A stretch of DNA of 64,000 nucleotides from Sphingomonas sp. JUb134 (GCF_004341505.2 NZ_SLYP02000001.1:214501-278500), one strand, 5' to 3'; shown: positions 53,863-63,229, numbered from the stretch's first letter. Notes: a model not told the origin generated them from the sequence alone. Program-made: numbers and translations.

Positions 53863-53869
53863 TCTGGCA

Positions 53870-53889
53870 GGGGTGGGCTCCCCCACCCC
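53870..53889 (+). other. Intercistronic hairpin between the receptor and GH28 genes
   Basis: An eight-base stem GGGGTGGG/CCCACCCC with loop CTCC, seven bases after the receptor stop. It could partly terminate or stabilise the receptor transcript; GH28 is on the same strand 22 bases further on. Confidence 0.45.
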
Positions 53890-53911
53890 GGGTTTGCGGA
53901 GAAGAGACAGG

Positions 53912-55483
53912 ATGCTGATCGATCGTCGTGCCGTGCTGCTGGGCGGAGCCGTTGCCGCCGGAGGCCTGCTCCTGTCCCCCGCATGGGCCGCCGGGCAGGT
54001 GGCAGGCGACGGCTGGGTCAGCGTGCGCCGCTTCGGGGCGAAGGGCGACGGCCGGGCGCTCGACACGTCTGCGATCAACCGCGCGATCGACCACGCGGCG
54101 GCGCGGGGCGGCGGCACGGTCGTGTTCCCCGCCGGCACCTATGCCGCCCACACCATCCGGCTGAAGAGCCGGGTGTCGCTCTACCTGGATCAGGGCGCGA
54201 CGATCCTCGCCGCCGCCCCCACCCCCACCGCCGGCTATGACGTCGCCGAGCCGCAGGACCCGCGCGCCGTCGGCTTCCAGGATTTCGGCCACAGCCACTG
54301 GCGCAACAGCCTGATCTGGGGCGAGGGGCTGCACGACATCGCCATCCTCGGCCCCGGCCTCATCTGGGGCAAGGGGCTGGGCCGCGGCGACGGCAAGGAC
54401 AATTGGCTGAAGGACCCCTCGGGGCCCGGCACCGGCAACAAGGCGATCGCGCTGAAGAACTGCCGCAACGTCCTGCTGCGCGACTTCAAAGTGCTGGAAG
54501 GCGGCTGGTTCGCGCTGCTCGCCACCGGCGTCGACAACATGACGATCGACAATGTCGTCGTAGATACCAACCGCGACGGCTTCGACATCGACTGCTGCCG
54601 CAACGTGCGCGTCACCAACTGCACGGTGAACTCGCCCTGGGACGACGGCATCTGCCCGAAGTCGAGCTATGCGCTGGGCGAGCCGCGCATCACCGAGAAC
54701 CTGACGATCGCCAATTGCTTCGTGACCGGCAACTATCAGGTGGGGTCCGTCATCGACGGCAGCTTCCGCAAGATGCCGGCCAACTTCGCCCCGCAAATCC
54801 ACGGTCGCATCAAGTTCGGGACCGAGACCAACGGCGGCTTCCGCAACGTCGCGATCAGCAACTGCGTGTTCGAGGACAGCCGCGGTCTCGCGATCGAGAC
54901 GGTCGATGGCGGCGTGATCGAGGACTTCGCGATCAGCAACATCACGATGCGCGGGATCGTCGACGCGCCCCTGTTCCTGCGCCTGGGCAAGCGGATGCGC
55001 GGTCCCGCCCGGCGGCCGATCGGCACGCTCAAGCGGATCATGATCCAGAACGTGACCAGCAGCAATGCGACGCCCCTGCCCTCGGTCTTCGCCGGGCTCG
55101 CCGGCCGTCCGATCGAGGACGTGTCCCTCTCCGACGTCTACCTCCACCATGTCGGCGGCGCGCCGGCAGCGATGGCGCAGCTGCGCCCGCCCGAAAACGA
55201 GCTCGGCTATCCCGAGGCCACCATGTTCGGAGACCTTCCTGCGACAGGACTATTCGCGCGCCACCTGCGCAATCTCGAGATGCACCATGTCGAGATCGCG
55301 ACCGCGGCGCCCGATCCGCGGCCCGCGATCTGGCTGGAGGATGTGGTCGATGCGGACATCACCAATTTGCGCGCGCCGCGGGGCGAAACCTTCACGCTCA
55401 CCGACGTCACCGGATTTCGCAGCACCGGCGCCCGCTGGCTGAAGGACCGGCAGGTCGACGGCCGCATCACCGACCGCTTCTAG
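53912..55483 (+). CDS. GH28 family pectinase (polygalacturonase-like)
   Basis: A 523-residue right-handed beta-helix enzyme with a probable twin-arginine signal (IDRRAVLLGGAVAAGG). VSVRRFGAKGDGRALDTSAINRAIDHAAARGGGTVVFPAGTY is the standard GH28 opening. Catalytic carboxylates match Asp222 (TNRDGFDID) and Asp244-Asp245 (SPWDDGICPKSS). It hydrolyses galacturonan or rhamnogalacturonan. Which (endo or exo) cannot be told. It follows the large receptor gene on the same strand and ends at a strong terminator. Confidence 0.9.
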   Translation: MLIDRRAVLLGGAVAAGGLLLSPAWAAGQVAGDGWVSVRRFGAKGDGRALDTSAINRAIDHAAARGGGTVVFPAGTYAAHTIRLKSRVSLYLDQGATILAAAPTPTAGYDVAEPQDPRAVGFQDFGHSHWRNSLIWGEGLHDIAILGPGLIWGKGLGRGDGKDNWLKDPSGPGTGNKAIALKNCRNVLLRDFKVLEGGWFALLATGVDNMTIDNVVVDTNRDGFDIDCCRNVRVTNCTVNSPWDDGICPKSSYALGEPRITENLTIANCFVTGNYQVGSVIDGSFRKMPANFAPQIHGRIKFGTETNGGFRNVAISNCVFEDSRGLAIETVDGGVIEDFAISNITMRGIVDAPLFLRLGKRMRGPARRPIGTLKRIMIQNVTSSNATPLPSVFAGLAGRPIEDVSLSDVYLHHVGGAPAAMAQLRPPENELGYPEATMFGDLPATGLFARHLRNLEMHHVEIATAAPDPRPAIWLEDVVDADITNLRAPRGETFTLTDVTGFRSTGARWLKDRQVDGRITDRF

Positions 55484-55486
55484 CGC

Positions 55487-55511
55487 GCCGCCGCCCGGGA
55501 TGGGCGGCGGC
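55487..55511. terminator. Bidirectional terminator between GH28 and a TonB receptor gene
   Basis: A perfect ten-base stem GCCGCCGCCC/GGGCGGCGGC with loop GGGAT, four bases after the GH28 stop and eight before the converging receptor stop. Confidence 0.7.
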
Positions 55512-55519
55512 GGCGGGGT

Positions 55520-57913
55520 TCAGAAGCGGGCGCCCAGTTCCACGCCATAGAAGCGTGGCTCGCCTGCGATATAGGTGGGGATGCCGAAGCCGCCGCCGGT
55601 GTTGCCGGCGTCGATCAGATACTGCTCGTCCGTCAGGTTCCGCGCAAAGCCCCCGATCCGGTAGCGGCCGTCCGCGGTTTCGATGCCGGCGCGCAGGTTG
55701 ACCAGCGCATAGCCGTCCTGGCTGATCGCTTCGTTGTTCGGGACCTCAAAATAGACCTTCGATCGGTAGGTGACGGTCGGGGTCGCATAGAGCGTCCAGT
55801 TGCCGACCGGCACGCGCAGCGATGCACCGCCCGAGGCCGTCGTGTCGGGCTGCAGGCGGAAGCGGTTGCCGGCATAGACGCCGTTCGCCGCATCATCGGC
55901 GATGCCGCCGTCGAGGTAGGAGAAGCTGCCGAACAGGGTCAGCACGGGCGAGATCGCCAAGCTGGCTTCCAGCTCGACGCCCAGATTGTCGGCCGATCCA
56001 GCGCTTTGCGTCCGGGTGACGCCGTCTTCGCCGGTGACGGAGACCTGGAACCCCTTGTACCGCTGGTAGAAGACGGACGCAGCGCCGGTGAACGGGCCGA
56101 CCCGGCCCTTGATGCCGCCTTCGTAGTTCCAGACCGTCTCCTCGGGCACCAACTGGAGGTTCGGCACCACGCCGGCGGCGCTGTTGGCGGCGCTCAGCTG
56201 CACGACCGGCGAGCGCCGGCCCTTGCTGACGGTGCCATAGAGATTGAGGCTGTCGTTCAGCCGGAACAGCGCATTGAACCGCGGCAGCAGCGCCGCGAAG
56301 CTGCGCTGCGCCGTCAGCTTCGCGCCCTGGGTGTTCGCGGTGCCGATCAGGCTGGTGCGAATGCCGAGCGCGGCCAGGATTACGGAGTTGGGCTGGATCG
56401 AGCTGTAGCCGGACTTGCGATCCTCGATCAGCACGCGGGCGCCCGCGGTCAGTTCCAGGCGCGGCGTCGGGATCCAGGTGGCGTCGGCGAACACCGAATA
56501 GGTGTCGTTGTTGCCGTAGTTGCTGAACTCGGACGCGTAGGGAAGCTCGCGAAGCGCCCCGCCGGTGACGATCGACGTCACCTGCGTCGCCGGGATGGTG
56601 CCGTTCGGCAGAACGCAGCCCGTACCTGTCGGAATACCGATCGCCTGCAATTGCGCGCGGACCGGCGCATAGGCTGCCGCCACCGAGCAGGCGAGATAGG
56701 TCCCTTCCTCCGTCGAGAAGGGCACGCGCTGGTAGCCGTTCTCGAAAAAGGCGTTCCAGCCGAAGGCGGCGCGATACTCGGCACCTTCGAACGAGAAGCG
56801 GCCCTCATGGCTCCACTGCTCCCCCTTCGCATCCTCGGCGAACTCGAGGTACCAGGCCGGGCCGCCATCGGCGTCGAACACCTCCAGCGCGTCGAAATGG
56901 CGGAAGCCGTTGACGGTCGTGAAGCGGATGCCGTCCGCGAGGTCGACGTTCACCGTCAGATTGGCGTCATAGACGTTGCGGTCCAGTCCCAGCTTGCGGG
57001 CGCCGAGCACTTCCTCGCTGTAGGGAGAGCCCGACAGCTCGGCATAGCCATAGTCGCCGGTCTGCCCGCCGGTGGGGGCATGCGCGCGCGACTTGAACGC
57101 GGTGCCGGGGTTGCGCTGCCCGTCATAGGTGAGGACCAGGTCCGCGGTGACCGCATCGCTCGGCTGCCAGCGAAGCGATCCGCGGATGCCGCGCTGGTCC
57201 TGCCCGTTGAGGTCGTCCTGATCGACCCGGCCCTGGTTCTGGTTCGGCACGTCCGGATCGCCAGCGATGTTGCGGACGTAGCCGCGGCGGTATTTGTAGG
57301 CAAAGGCGATACGCCCCGCCAGCACCTCGTCCCCCGCGTTCACGAAACCCGAAACCTGCGTGCGATCGAAATTGCCATAGGAGCCGGCGAGCTCGCCCGA
57401 GAAACCCGGCTCGGGTGCGGCGGGCACGATGCTGATCGCACCGACCGCAGCCGCGGTGCCGAACAGCGTCGCCTGCGGGCCCTTCACCACCTCGATGCGG
57501 GCCAAGTCGTACAGGTCCTGATAGGCGCCACGCGAACGGCTGATGTCGACGCCGTTGTAGTAGAGCGTGACGCGCGCGCCCTGTTGTGCGGAGCCCGAGT
57601 CCGACGTGATGCCGCGGATCACGAAGCCGGGATTGTTGGCGCTCTGCTCCTGCACCTGAAGGCCGGGGATGAACGCCGCCACCTCGTCGAGCTCGGACAC
57701 ACCGATGTCGGCCATGTGCTCGCCGGACAGCGCGGTGACCGTGACCGGCACGTCCTCGATCCGCTGCGCCCGCTTCTGTGCCGTGACGATGACGTCGCCT
57801 GCTTCGAACGCCGACTCGTCGCCCTCCGGCTGCGCACTTGCCTGCGCCAGCGCCCCCGAAGAAACCCCCGCGCCGAGCGTCGCCAGCACGAACCCCAAAC
57901 CAAACTTCCGCAT
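55520..57913 (-). CDS. TonB-dependent receptor, divergent from phoD
   Basis: A 797-residue outer membrane receptor. The signal is MRKFGLGFVLATLGAGVSSG through ALAQ, followed by GDVIVTAQKRAQRIEDVPVTVTALSGEHM, then FVIRGITSDSGSAQQGARVTLYYNGVDISRSRG and RIEVVKGPQATLFGTAAAVGAISI, ending YGVELGARF. It is divergent from the PhoD phosphatase across 172 bases. Receptor and phosphatase may serve one phosphorus-containing or pectic substrate, but the ligand is unknown. Confidence 0.9.
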   Translation of the reverse strand: MRKFGLGFVLATLGAGVSSGALAQASAQPEGDESAFEAGDVIVTAQKRAQRIEDVPVTVTALSGEHMADIGVSELDEVAAFIPGLQVQEQSANNPGFVIRGITSDSGSAQQGARVTLYYNGVDISRSRGAYQDLYDLARIEVVKGPQATLFGTAAAVGAISIVPAAPEPGFSGELAGSYGNFDRTQVSGFVNAGDEVLAGRIAFAYKYRRGYVRNIAGDPDVPNQNQGRVDQDDLNGQDQRGIRGSLRWQPSDAVTADLVLTYDGQRNPGTAFKSRAHAPTGGQTGDYGYAELSGSPYSEEVLGARKLGLDRNVYDANLTVNVDLADGIRFTTVNGFRHFDALEVFDADGGPAWYLEFAEDAKGEQWSHEGRFSFEGAEYRAAFGWNAFFENGYQRVPFSTEEGTYLACSVAAAYAPVRAQLQAIGIPTGTGCVLPNGTIPATQVTSIVTGGALRELPYASEFSNYGNNDTYSVFADATWIPTPRLELTAGARVLIEDRKSGYSSIQPNSVILAALGIRTSLIGTANTQGAKLTAQRSFAALLPRFNALFRLNDSLNLYGTVSKGRRSPVVQLSAANSAAGVVPNLQLVPEETVWNYEGGIKGRVGPFTGAASVFYQRYKGFQVSVTGEDGVTRTQSAGSADNLGVELEASLAISPVLTLFGSFSYLDGGIADDAANGVYAGNRFRLQPDTTASGGASLRVPVGNWTLYATPTVTYRSKVYFEVPNNEAISQDGYALVNLRAGIETADGRYRIGGFARNLTDEQYLIDAGNTGGGFGIPTYIAGEPRFYGVELGARF

Positions 57914-58085
57914 CTTTCTGTTTCCCCCAAACGGCGACGCGGCCCGACTAGGGAGGACAGGTGACAAAGCGGCGGCAGCCGCATGACGCGGCGGTGACGC
58001 GCGCTTCCCCAAAATGTCACGCCTCCGCAACCGAAGTGTCGCGCGCGCTGCTTAGTGGCCGCGGCAGATTTGGGGAGCATTTTCG

Positions 58086-59732
58086 ATGACGATCAACCGC
58101 CGCGGCGCCCTGTCCCTGCTGGGGACGGGCCTTGCCCTGACGTTGCCCGCAGGCGCTGGCGCGGCACCGGCCACGGGCCGGTTCGACCATGGGGTCGCAA
58201 GCGGCGATCCCGCCGCAGACGGCGCGATCCTGTGGACGCGAGCCACCCCGCCCGCCGGGTCCAACGCCGACGTTCCGCTGCGCTGGCACGTAGCCCCAGC
58301 CGCAGACGCAGCGCCGATCGCCTCGGGCGAGGTCGTGGCCCGCGCGGCACGCGATTTCACGGCCAAGGTCGCGGCGAGCGGCCTTTCCGCCGGCTCCGAA
58401 TATTGGTTCTGGTTCACGAGCGAAGACGGCACGCGCTCGCCCGTCGGCCGCTTCCGCACGCTCCCGACCGGTGCGACGGCGGAACTGGTGTTCGCGGTGG
58501 TCTCCTGCCAGCTCTATCCGGGCGGGCTCTACAACGCCTATGACGCGATCGCGCGCAGCGACCGGCTCGACGCGGTGCTCCACCTGGGCGACTATATCTA
58601 TGAATATGGCGCGGAAGGATATGGCGCGGAAATGGGCGCCAAGCTCGGCCGCCTGCCAGAGCCCCGGCACGAGATCCTGACGCTCGCCGATTACCGCCTC
58701 CGCCACGCGCAGGTGAAGCGCGACCCCGACATGCAGGCAGCCCACGCCCGCGCCGCCTTTATCTGCGTGTGGGACGATCATGAGGTCGCCAACGACAGCT
58801 GGATGCATGGCGCCGAGAACCACGACGCCGGCACCGAGGGCGACTGGGAGAAGCGCAAGGCGGCAGCAATGCAGGCCTATTTCGAATGGATGCCGATCCG
58901 CGATCCGCGTCCGGGCGAGCCGTGGGACGCGATCAACCGCAGCTTCGAATTCGGCGATCTCGCGACCCTGGCGATGGTCGAGACCCGCCTGCTGGCCCGC
59001 GCACGCCAGGTCGCGGCCAAGGGCGCGGCTCCGACCCAAGCCGATTATGCGCCGATGATGGCAGAGCGTGCGCGCGCGGATCGGGAGCTGTTGGGCCCGC
59101 GTCAGCAGCGCTGGCTCGAGGGAACGCTTGCAGCCTCGGTGAAGGCGGGCAAGCCGTGGCAGGTGCTGGGCAATCAGGTGGTGATGGCGCGCGTTGCCGG
59201 CCCCGACGTCGAGCGCCAGCTCGGCGCGGAACGCTACGCGGCGATGATGGCGAAGATGCCCACCGCCTATCGCCAGCGGATGGCTGCGGCGCTCGCCTCC
59301 TATCGCGCCGGCCTGCCGTTCAACTTCGACAGCTGGGACGGCTATCCGGCCGCGCGCGAGCGGCTGTACGCCAGCTTCCGCCGGGCAGGGTCGCGGCCGA
59401 TCGTGCTGTCCGGCGACAGCCACGCCGCCTGGGCCAACGACCTCCACGACCAGAAGGGCACGCTTGCCGCGGTCGAGTTCGGCACGACGGCGATCAGCAG
59501 CCCGTCCTACGGCTCGCTGCTGCCGGGCATCGGCCGGCTGATCGCGGACGCGAACGAGGAAGTGCAGTTCTGCGATCAGGACAACAAGGGCTTTCTTCGC
59601 CTGACGCTCACGCGGGAGGCCGCGGTCGCGGAGTTTGCGACCGTCTCCACCATCGTCGCCAAGCCCTACACGACCGCGGTGGCCGCCCGTTTCCGGGCGA
59701 CCTCCCGCGGGCCGCTCCAGCGCCTGGCCTGA
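58086..59732 (+). CDS. phoD: PhoD-like alkaline phosphatase/phosphodiesterase
   Basis: A 548-residue Tat-exported protein (INRRGALSLLGTGLALTLPAG). An N-terminal fibronectin-like domain (GVASGDPAADGAILWTRATPP) precedes the metallophosphatase core: VSCQLYPGGLYNAYDAI, HLGDYIYEYG, WDDHEVANDSWM, WQVLGNQVVMARV and LSGDSHAAW. PhoD enzymes use Fe and Ca to release phosphate from esters and diesters such as phytate products, nucleotides or teichoic acid. I looked for a Pho box upstream and did not find a convincing one. It ends at a strong terminator. Confidence 0.93.
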   Translation: MTINRRGALSLLGTGLALTLPAGAGAAPATGRFDHGVASGDPAADGAILWTRATPPAGSNADVPLRWHVAPAADAAPIASGEVVARAARDFTAKVAASGLSAGSEYWFWFTSEDGTRSPVGRFRTLPTGATAELVFAVVSCQLYPGGLYNAYDAIARSDRLDAVLHLGDYIYEYGAEGYGAEMGAKLGRLPEPRHEILTLADYRLRHAQVKRDPDMQAAHARAAFICVWDDHEVANDSWMHGAENHDAGTEGDWEKRKAAAMQAYFEWMPIRDPRPGEPWDAINRSFEFGDLATLAMVETRLLARARQVAAKGAAPTQADYAPMMAERARADRELLGPRQQRWLEGTLAASVKAGKPWQVLGNQVVMARVAGPDVERQLGAERYAAMMAKMPTAYRQRMAAALASYRAGLPFNFDSWDGYPAARERLYASFRRAGSRPIVLSGDSHAAWANDLHDQKGTLAAVEFGTTAISSPSYGSLLPGIGRLIADANEEVQFCDQDNKGFLRLTLTREAAVAEFATVSTIVAKPYTTAVAARFRATSRGPLQRLA

Positions 59733-59738
59733 GCGGAC

Positions 59739-59765
59739 CCGGCGGCGGGGACACTCCGCCGCCGG
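59739..59765. terminator. Bidirectional terminator between phoD and the double beta-helix gene
   Basis: A perfect ten-base stem CCGGCGGCGG/CCGCCGCCGG around a seven-base loop, in the 39-base gap between converging stops. Confidence 0.7.
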
Positions 59766-59771
59766 CCGCGA

Positions 59772-62771
59772 TCAGATGCCGGTCGCGTACAGGCTGTGAT
59801 GGGTGAGGATGTAGAGCGTCCGCCGGTCCGGCCCGCCCAATAGCAGTTGCAGCGGCCGCTCCGGCACGTCGATCCGCCGCTGCAGGCGCGAGTCCGGGCC
59901 GTAGACGAACACCTGCCCGTTCGCGACATAGAGGTTGCCGGAAGCATCCCGGGCCACGCTCTCGCCGCCGCGATCCGCCACGATCTTGAGGTCGGTCACC
60001 CGGCCGCTTTCGGCCACCCGGCCGCTGTAGGTCCGGTTCTCCGAAGCGTTGGTGACGACCACCCGGCCCTCGGCATCGGCCGCGACCAGCCCATAGGCGT
60101 CGAGGGTGTCCGACCAGCGCCACCCGCGATGATCGTCCGGCCCCTGGTTCCACACGCGGAAGGCCGGCAGCACCAGCGATCCGTCCGGGGAGACATATTC
60201 CTGCGCCTTCGCCTCCCCCAGCTTGTCGACGAAGAAGTGGGACAGCGGCGGGTAGGCGTAGGTCGCGGGATCGATGCGGTCGGCGAACTCTCCATTCGCC
60301 CAGACGTTGACCGGGAGCAGGGTCGAGGCGCCGTTGTGCGCGCGCGCCGGCGTCGGCGCGATCACCCGGACATCGACCGGCTTCTTCGGATCGATGCTGA
60401 ACACCGTTCCGTCCCGACCGGCGGAGGAGAGCACCAGCAGGTCGCCGGAACGATCGACCGCCAGGTTGACCGCGTCGAGCGGCGCGTCGGCGACGATCGT
60501 CAGCCCCTCGGGCTTGGACCAGCCGTGGATGCGCTGGAAGAAGCGGTCGATGAAGAAGAGCTTGCCGTTGGCATCCACCGCCCCGCCCGCGATCGAGTAG
60601 AAGCCGTCGGCGAGCTTCTCCACGCCCGGCGACACCGGCACCCCGGACTGGGTTGCGGCCGCGGTGGGCGCGGCAGGCAGGTCGAGCCGCGCGAACTCCC
60701 GCTCGCGGACCTCCTGTTGCCGGGTCATGTCCTTGATCGCGTTCTCGAACGGGAATTTGCTGACGCGGGTGAAGGTGCCGCAGCCTTTCGCGTCGCAGCT
60801 CGCAAAGCCGCTCTCGGCGTTCACATGAACGTTGCGGAAGCGGATGTCGCCCGAGTTGTAGAGCTTCACCGCCGCATCCATCGGCTTGATCGACCGCGTC
60901 ACGCGATAGCCGTGGTAGTTGGCGAACAGGATGTTGCGGGAGTTGTGGAATTCGGTCGAGACCGCGTTGACGCCGTCCTGCACCTCCTGCTCGGTCTGCG
61001 GCGCCAGGAACTCCCAGTTCTCGACGTTCTTGAGCACGATCTCGGCACGATAGTGGTGCTCGGCCGACAACTGGTAGACGTGCCCCGGCGTCTTGGTGTC
61101 CGAAACGTAGAAGCCGGCCGACGCCAGCGTGTTGGGCGACCATAGCGCCGCAAAGGTGCCGCCGCCGCCGTCGGTCACCCAGATGCTGGGATATTGCCCG
61201 TCGAAGCGCGCGCGCGGGTCGCCGAAGCCGATCGGGCTGCCCTTGGTCAGCACGGTGCCGCCGCCGCCCTGGATCTTGACGTCGTTGACCTCCGACGCCT
61301 CGCCCGCGCGCCACAGCAGCGCCGTCGCGCGCGGGTTCACGCCGCCGGTCCACAGGCCTAGGCCGTGGACGATGGCATTGCCACCCTTGGCGCTCTGGAT
61401 CAGCGCCTTGGGCCCGCCGACGCCCATGAACGCGGGCGTCTCGTCCGGCAGGTAGAGGTGGGTAAGGCTCGGATGGAGCGCGATCAGCACGCTGTCCGGA
61501 CGCAGCTTGAGCGTGTCGGTGACGCGGTACCGCCCCATCGGCAGATACAGAACGCGGTGGGTGTCGATGGCACGCTGCAACGCCGCCGTATCGTCGGTCG
61601 TATCGTCGCCCTTTACGCCGAGGTCGCGGACGTTGGTCCATTGCGACACCGGCGGCAGCGCGCGGATCTTTGCCGCCGGGCGCGCCGGCGCGCGGCTGAG
61701 CGGCGCCATCTCGACGTCGGTCGCATAGTCGCCGATCGTGCCCAATCCGGCGAGCTTCAGCCCGTAGGAGAAGTCCTTGACCTGGTAGCGGGCCCCCGAC
61801 CCGGCCACCGTCTTCCCGCTGTCGCGGAAGCGGGCGAACGTCGGCGTTTTGACCGCCACCGCATCGGCGAAGCCGATCTGGGTGAAGACGTTGTTCTCTT
61901 CGGAGATCAGCACGCCCGCGTTCGAGACATTCTCGAACCGCACCTGCTTGCCGAACAGCGAGTCCGAATAGCCGCGGTCGATCTCGATCCCGACCGGCGT
62001 GTCGCGGATGGCGACGTTCACCAGCGTCAGGTCGACCTCATGCTCGCGGATCGCGGCATCGCGCTGGCCCTGGAACTCGGAATCGATCAGCGTGAACTGC
62101 CAGGCAGGCGAGGTCTTTTCCGACATGATGCCATAGCGGCCGCCGTAGAAGCGGAGGTTCTCGAACTCGTTGCCCGCCTGATAGACGCCCGCGAGCCCGG
62201 AGCCGATGTGGAAGTCGACGTGGCGCAGATAGCCGTGCTGCGCGACGCGGAAACGCACCGCGACCGCGCCCGCATTGCCCGAGCCGATGCGGAAATCCAC
62301 GTTGGACAGCGCGGAATAAAAGGTACTCGACGTGGCGTCGAAGATGCTGGGATCGAACGGCACGCTGGTGCGCGGCGGCACCGGCGCCTTGCCGACACGA
62401 TACTGGTCCTCGCCCGTGAAGGCCACCATCGCCGCAACGCCCGAGCCGAAGCCGGCGGTGTTGTCCCCAAGGATGATCTCGGGACGAGTCGGGCCGACGC
62501 CGAACACCCGCACGGCGGACTTCACGAAGATGGTGCGGCTGATGCGGTATCGGCCGGAGGGAAGGAAGACCACGCCGCCGTGGCCGCCTTCCGCAGCGGC
62601 ATCGATCGCCTGCTGGATCGCGGCGCTATCGTCCGCGCGTCCGTCGCCGACGCCCCGGACGGTGATCGCACGCGGGTCGTCGGGAGCCTGGAGGTAGACC
62701 GATGATGACTTTGCCAGAACCGGGGCGGGCAGCATCAATGCCGCCGCGCCGAGCAGCCAGGTCGCCTTCAT
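59772..62771 (-). CDS. Exported protein with two pectate-lyase-like beta-helices and a C-terminal propeller-like domain
   Basis: A 999-residue secreted protein (signal MKATWLLGAAALMLPAPVLA). Two Pectate_lyase_3-type helices start with matching sequences: GDGRADDSAAIQQAID at 42-57 and GDDTTDDTAALQRAID at 388-403, each followed by VxFLP/VLYLPxGRYRxxxT. Tandem helices in one chain are seen in GH55 beta-1,3-glucanases. After a Pro/Ala linker (about 695-715), the last 280 residues (GGAVDANGKLFFIDRFFQRIHGWS, NLAVDRSGDLLVLSSAGRDG, DASGNLYVANGQVFVYG) repeat like an NHL/SMP-30 propeller. The combination is not one I recognise. I infer binding or cleavage of a plant polysaccharide. GGGAGA lies upstream of the ATG. 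Confidence 0.75.
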   Translation of the reverse strand: MKATWLLGAAALMLPAPVLAKSSSVYLQAPDDPRAITVRGVGDGRADDSAAIQQAIDAAAEGGHGGVVFLPSGRYRISRTIFVKSAVRVFGVGPTRPEIILGDNTAGFGSGVAAMVAFTGEDQYRVGKAPVPPRTSVPFDPSIFDATSSTFYSALSNVDFRIGSGNAGAVAVRFRVAQHGYLRHVDFHIGSGLAGVYQAGNEFENLRFYGGRYGIMSEKTSPAWQFTLIDSEFQGQRDAAIREHEVDLTLVNVAIRDTPVGIEIDRGYSDSLFGKQVRFENVSNAGVLISEENNVFTQIGFADAVAVKTPTFARFRDSGKTVAGSGARYQVKDFSYGLKLAGLGTIGDYATDVEMAPLSRAPARPAAKIRALPPVSQWTNVRDLGVKGDDTTDDTAALQRAIDTHRVLYLPMGRYRVTDTLKLRPDSVLIALHPSLTHLYLPDETPAFMGVGGPKALIQSAKGGNAIVHGLGLWTGGVNPRATALLWRAGEASEVNDVKIQGGGGTVLTKGSPIGFGDPRARFDGQYPSIWVTDGGGGTFAALWSPNTLASAGFYVSDTKTPGHVYQLSAEHHYRAEIVLKNVENWEFLAPQTEQEVQDGVNAVSTEFHNSRNILFANYHGYRVTRSIKPMDAAVKLYNSGDIRFRNVHVNAESGFASCDAKGCGTFTRVSKFPFENAIKDMTRQQEVREREFARLDLPAAPTAAATQSGVPVSPGVEKLADGFYSIAGGAVDANGKLFFIDRFFQRIHGWSKPEGLTIVADAPLDAVNLAVDRSGDLLVLSSAGRDGTVFSIDPKKPVDVRVIAPTPARAHNGASTLLPVNVWANGEFADRIDPATYAYPPLSHFFVDKLGEAKAQEYVSPDGSLVLPAFRVWNQGPDDHRGWRWSDTLDAYGLVAADAEGRVVVTNASENRTYSGRVAESGRVTDLKIVADRGGESVARDASGNLYVANGQVFVYGPDSRLQRRIDVPERPLQLLLGGPDRRTLYILTHHSLYATGI

Positions 62772-62864
62772 CCATCATCTCCCTCTGTTCTGGTATCGTT
62801 ATCATTTTCGCACGGACGGAAGCGCCGAATGCAGCCGGGTTCCGGCCCGTGCGTAGCGGTGATC

Positions 62865-63131
62865 TCAGGAAAGGTGGTGGGCCAGCGCCTGTGCGGCGAT
62901 CGCCACCTGGGTACGGTTGCGCACGTTCAGCTTGCGCATCAATGCGGTCATGTGCGCCTTCACTGTCGCCTCGGCGATGCCAAGGTCGAAGGCGATCTGC
63001 TTGTTGAGTAGCCCTGAGTGGACACCGCGCAGAACCTTGATCTGCGTAGGTGTCAGTTGCGCCAGACCGAACTCGGCCGCGTGGCTCGCGAGCGGTTCGG
63101 ATCGGCGAGTCTGTTGGGCGGTCCCTCCCAT
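62865..63131 (-). CDS. Stand-alone LuxR-type helix-turn-helix protein
   Basis: About 88 residues containing only the LuxR/NarL DNA-binding domain: LTPTQIKVLRGVHSGLLNKQIAFDLGIAEATVKAHMTALMRKLNVRNRTQVAIAA. The receiver domain of a normal response regulator is absent, and no remnant of it is readable in any upstream frame. A GGAGG site sits seven bases before the ATG at 63131, so the short form is translated as such. Such single-domain proteins (like GerE) act constitutively or through partner proteins. It may govern the genes that flank it. Confidence 0.85.
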   Translation of the reverse strand: MGGTAQQTRRSEPLASHAAEFGLAQLTPTQIKVLRGVHSGLLNKQIAFDLGIAEATVKAHMTALMRKLNVRNRTQVAIAAQALAHHLS

Positions 63132-63229
63132 CGACATCCTCCTCCTGGTCGGCTTCTTTGGCCTTGTCCGACCGGACGCGCGGTCCAGGCGGCCTCTTGG
63201 TCCAGCGCTCCACTCTTGTGGATTCGGTT

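Noticed and set aside
50755..54138. 1127-codon minus-strand frame opposite the large TonB receptor
   Set aside because: The receptor strand has the plug and barrel motifs, ribosome site and signal peptide. The opposite frame is composition-driven.
57914..58085. Pho box between the TonB receptor and phoD
   Set aside because: TGTCAC and TGTCGC occur 24 bases apart, not at the 11-base spacing of PhoB repeats, and flanks do not match.
59608..61641. 677-codon minus-strand frame in the double beta-helix gene
   Set aside because: It is an Arg-rich shadow of the beta-helix frame without homology or a ribosome site.
62626..63213. Receiver-domain remnant upstream of the solitary LuxR protein
   Set aside because: All three minus-strand frames upstream read as Arg/Gly/Pro-rich sequence with none of the receiver-domain acidic or lysine motifs.
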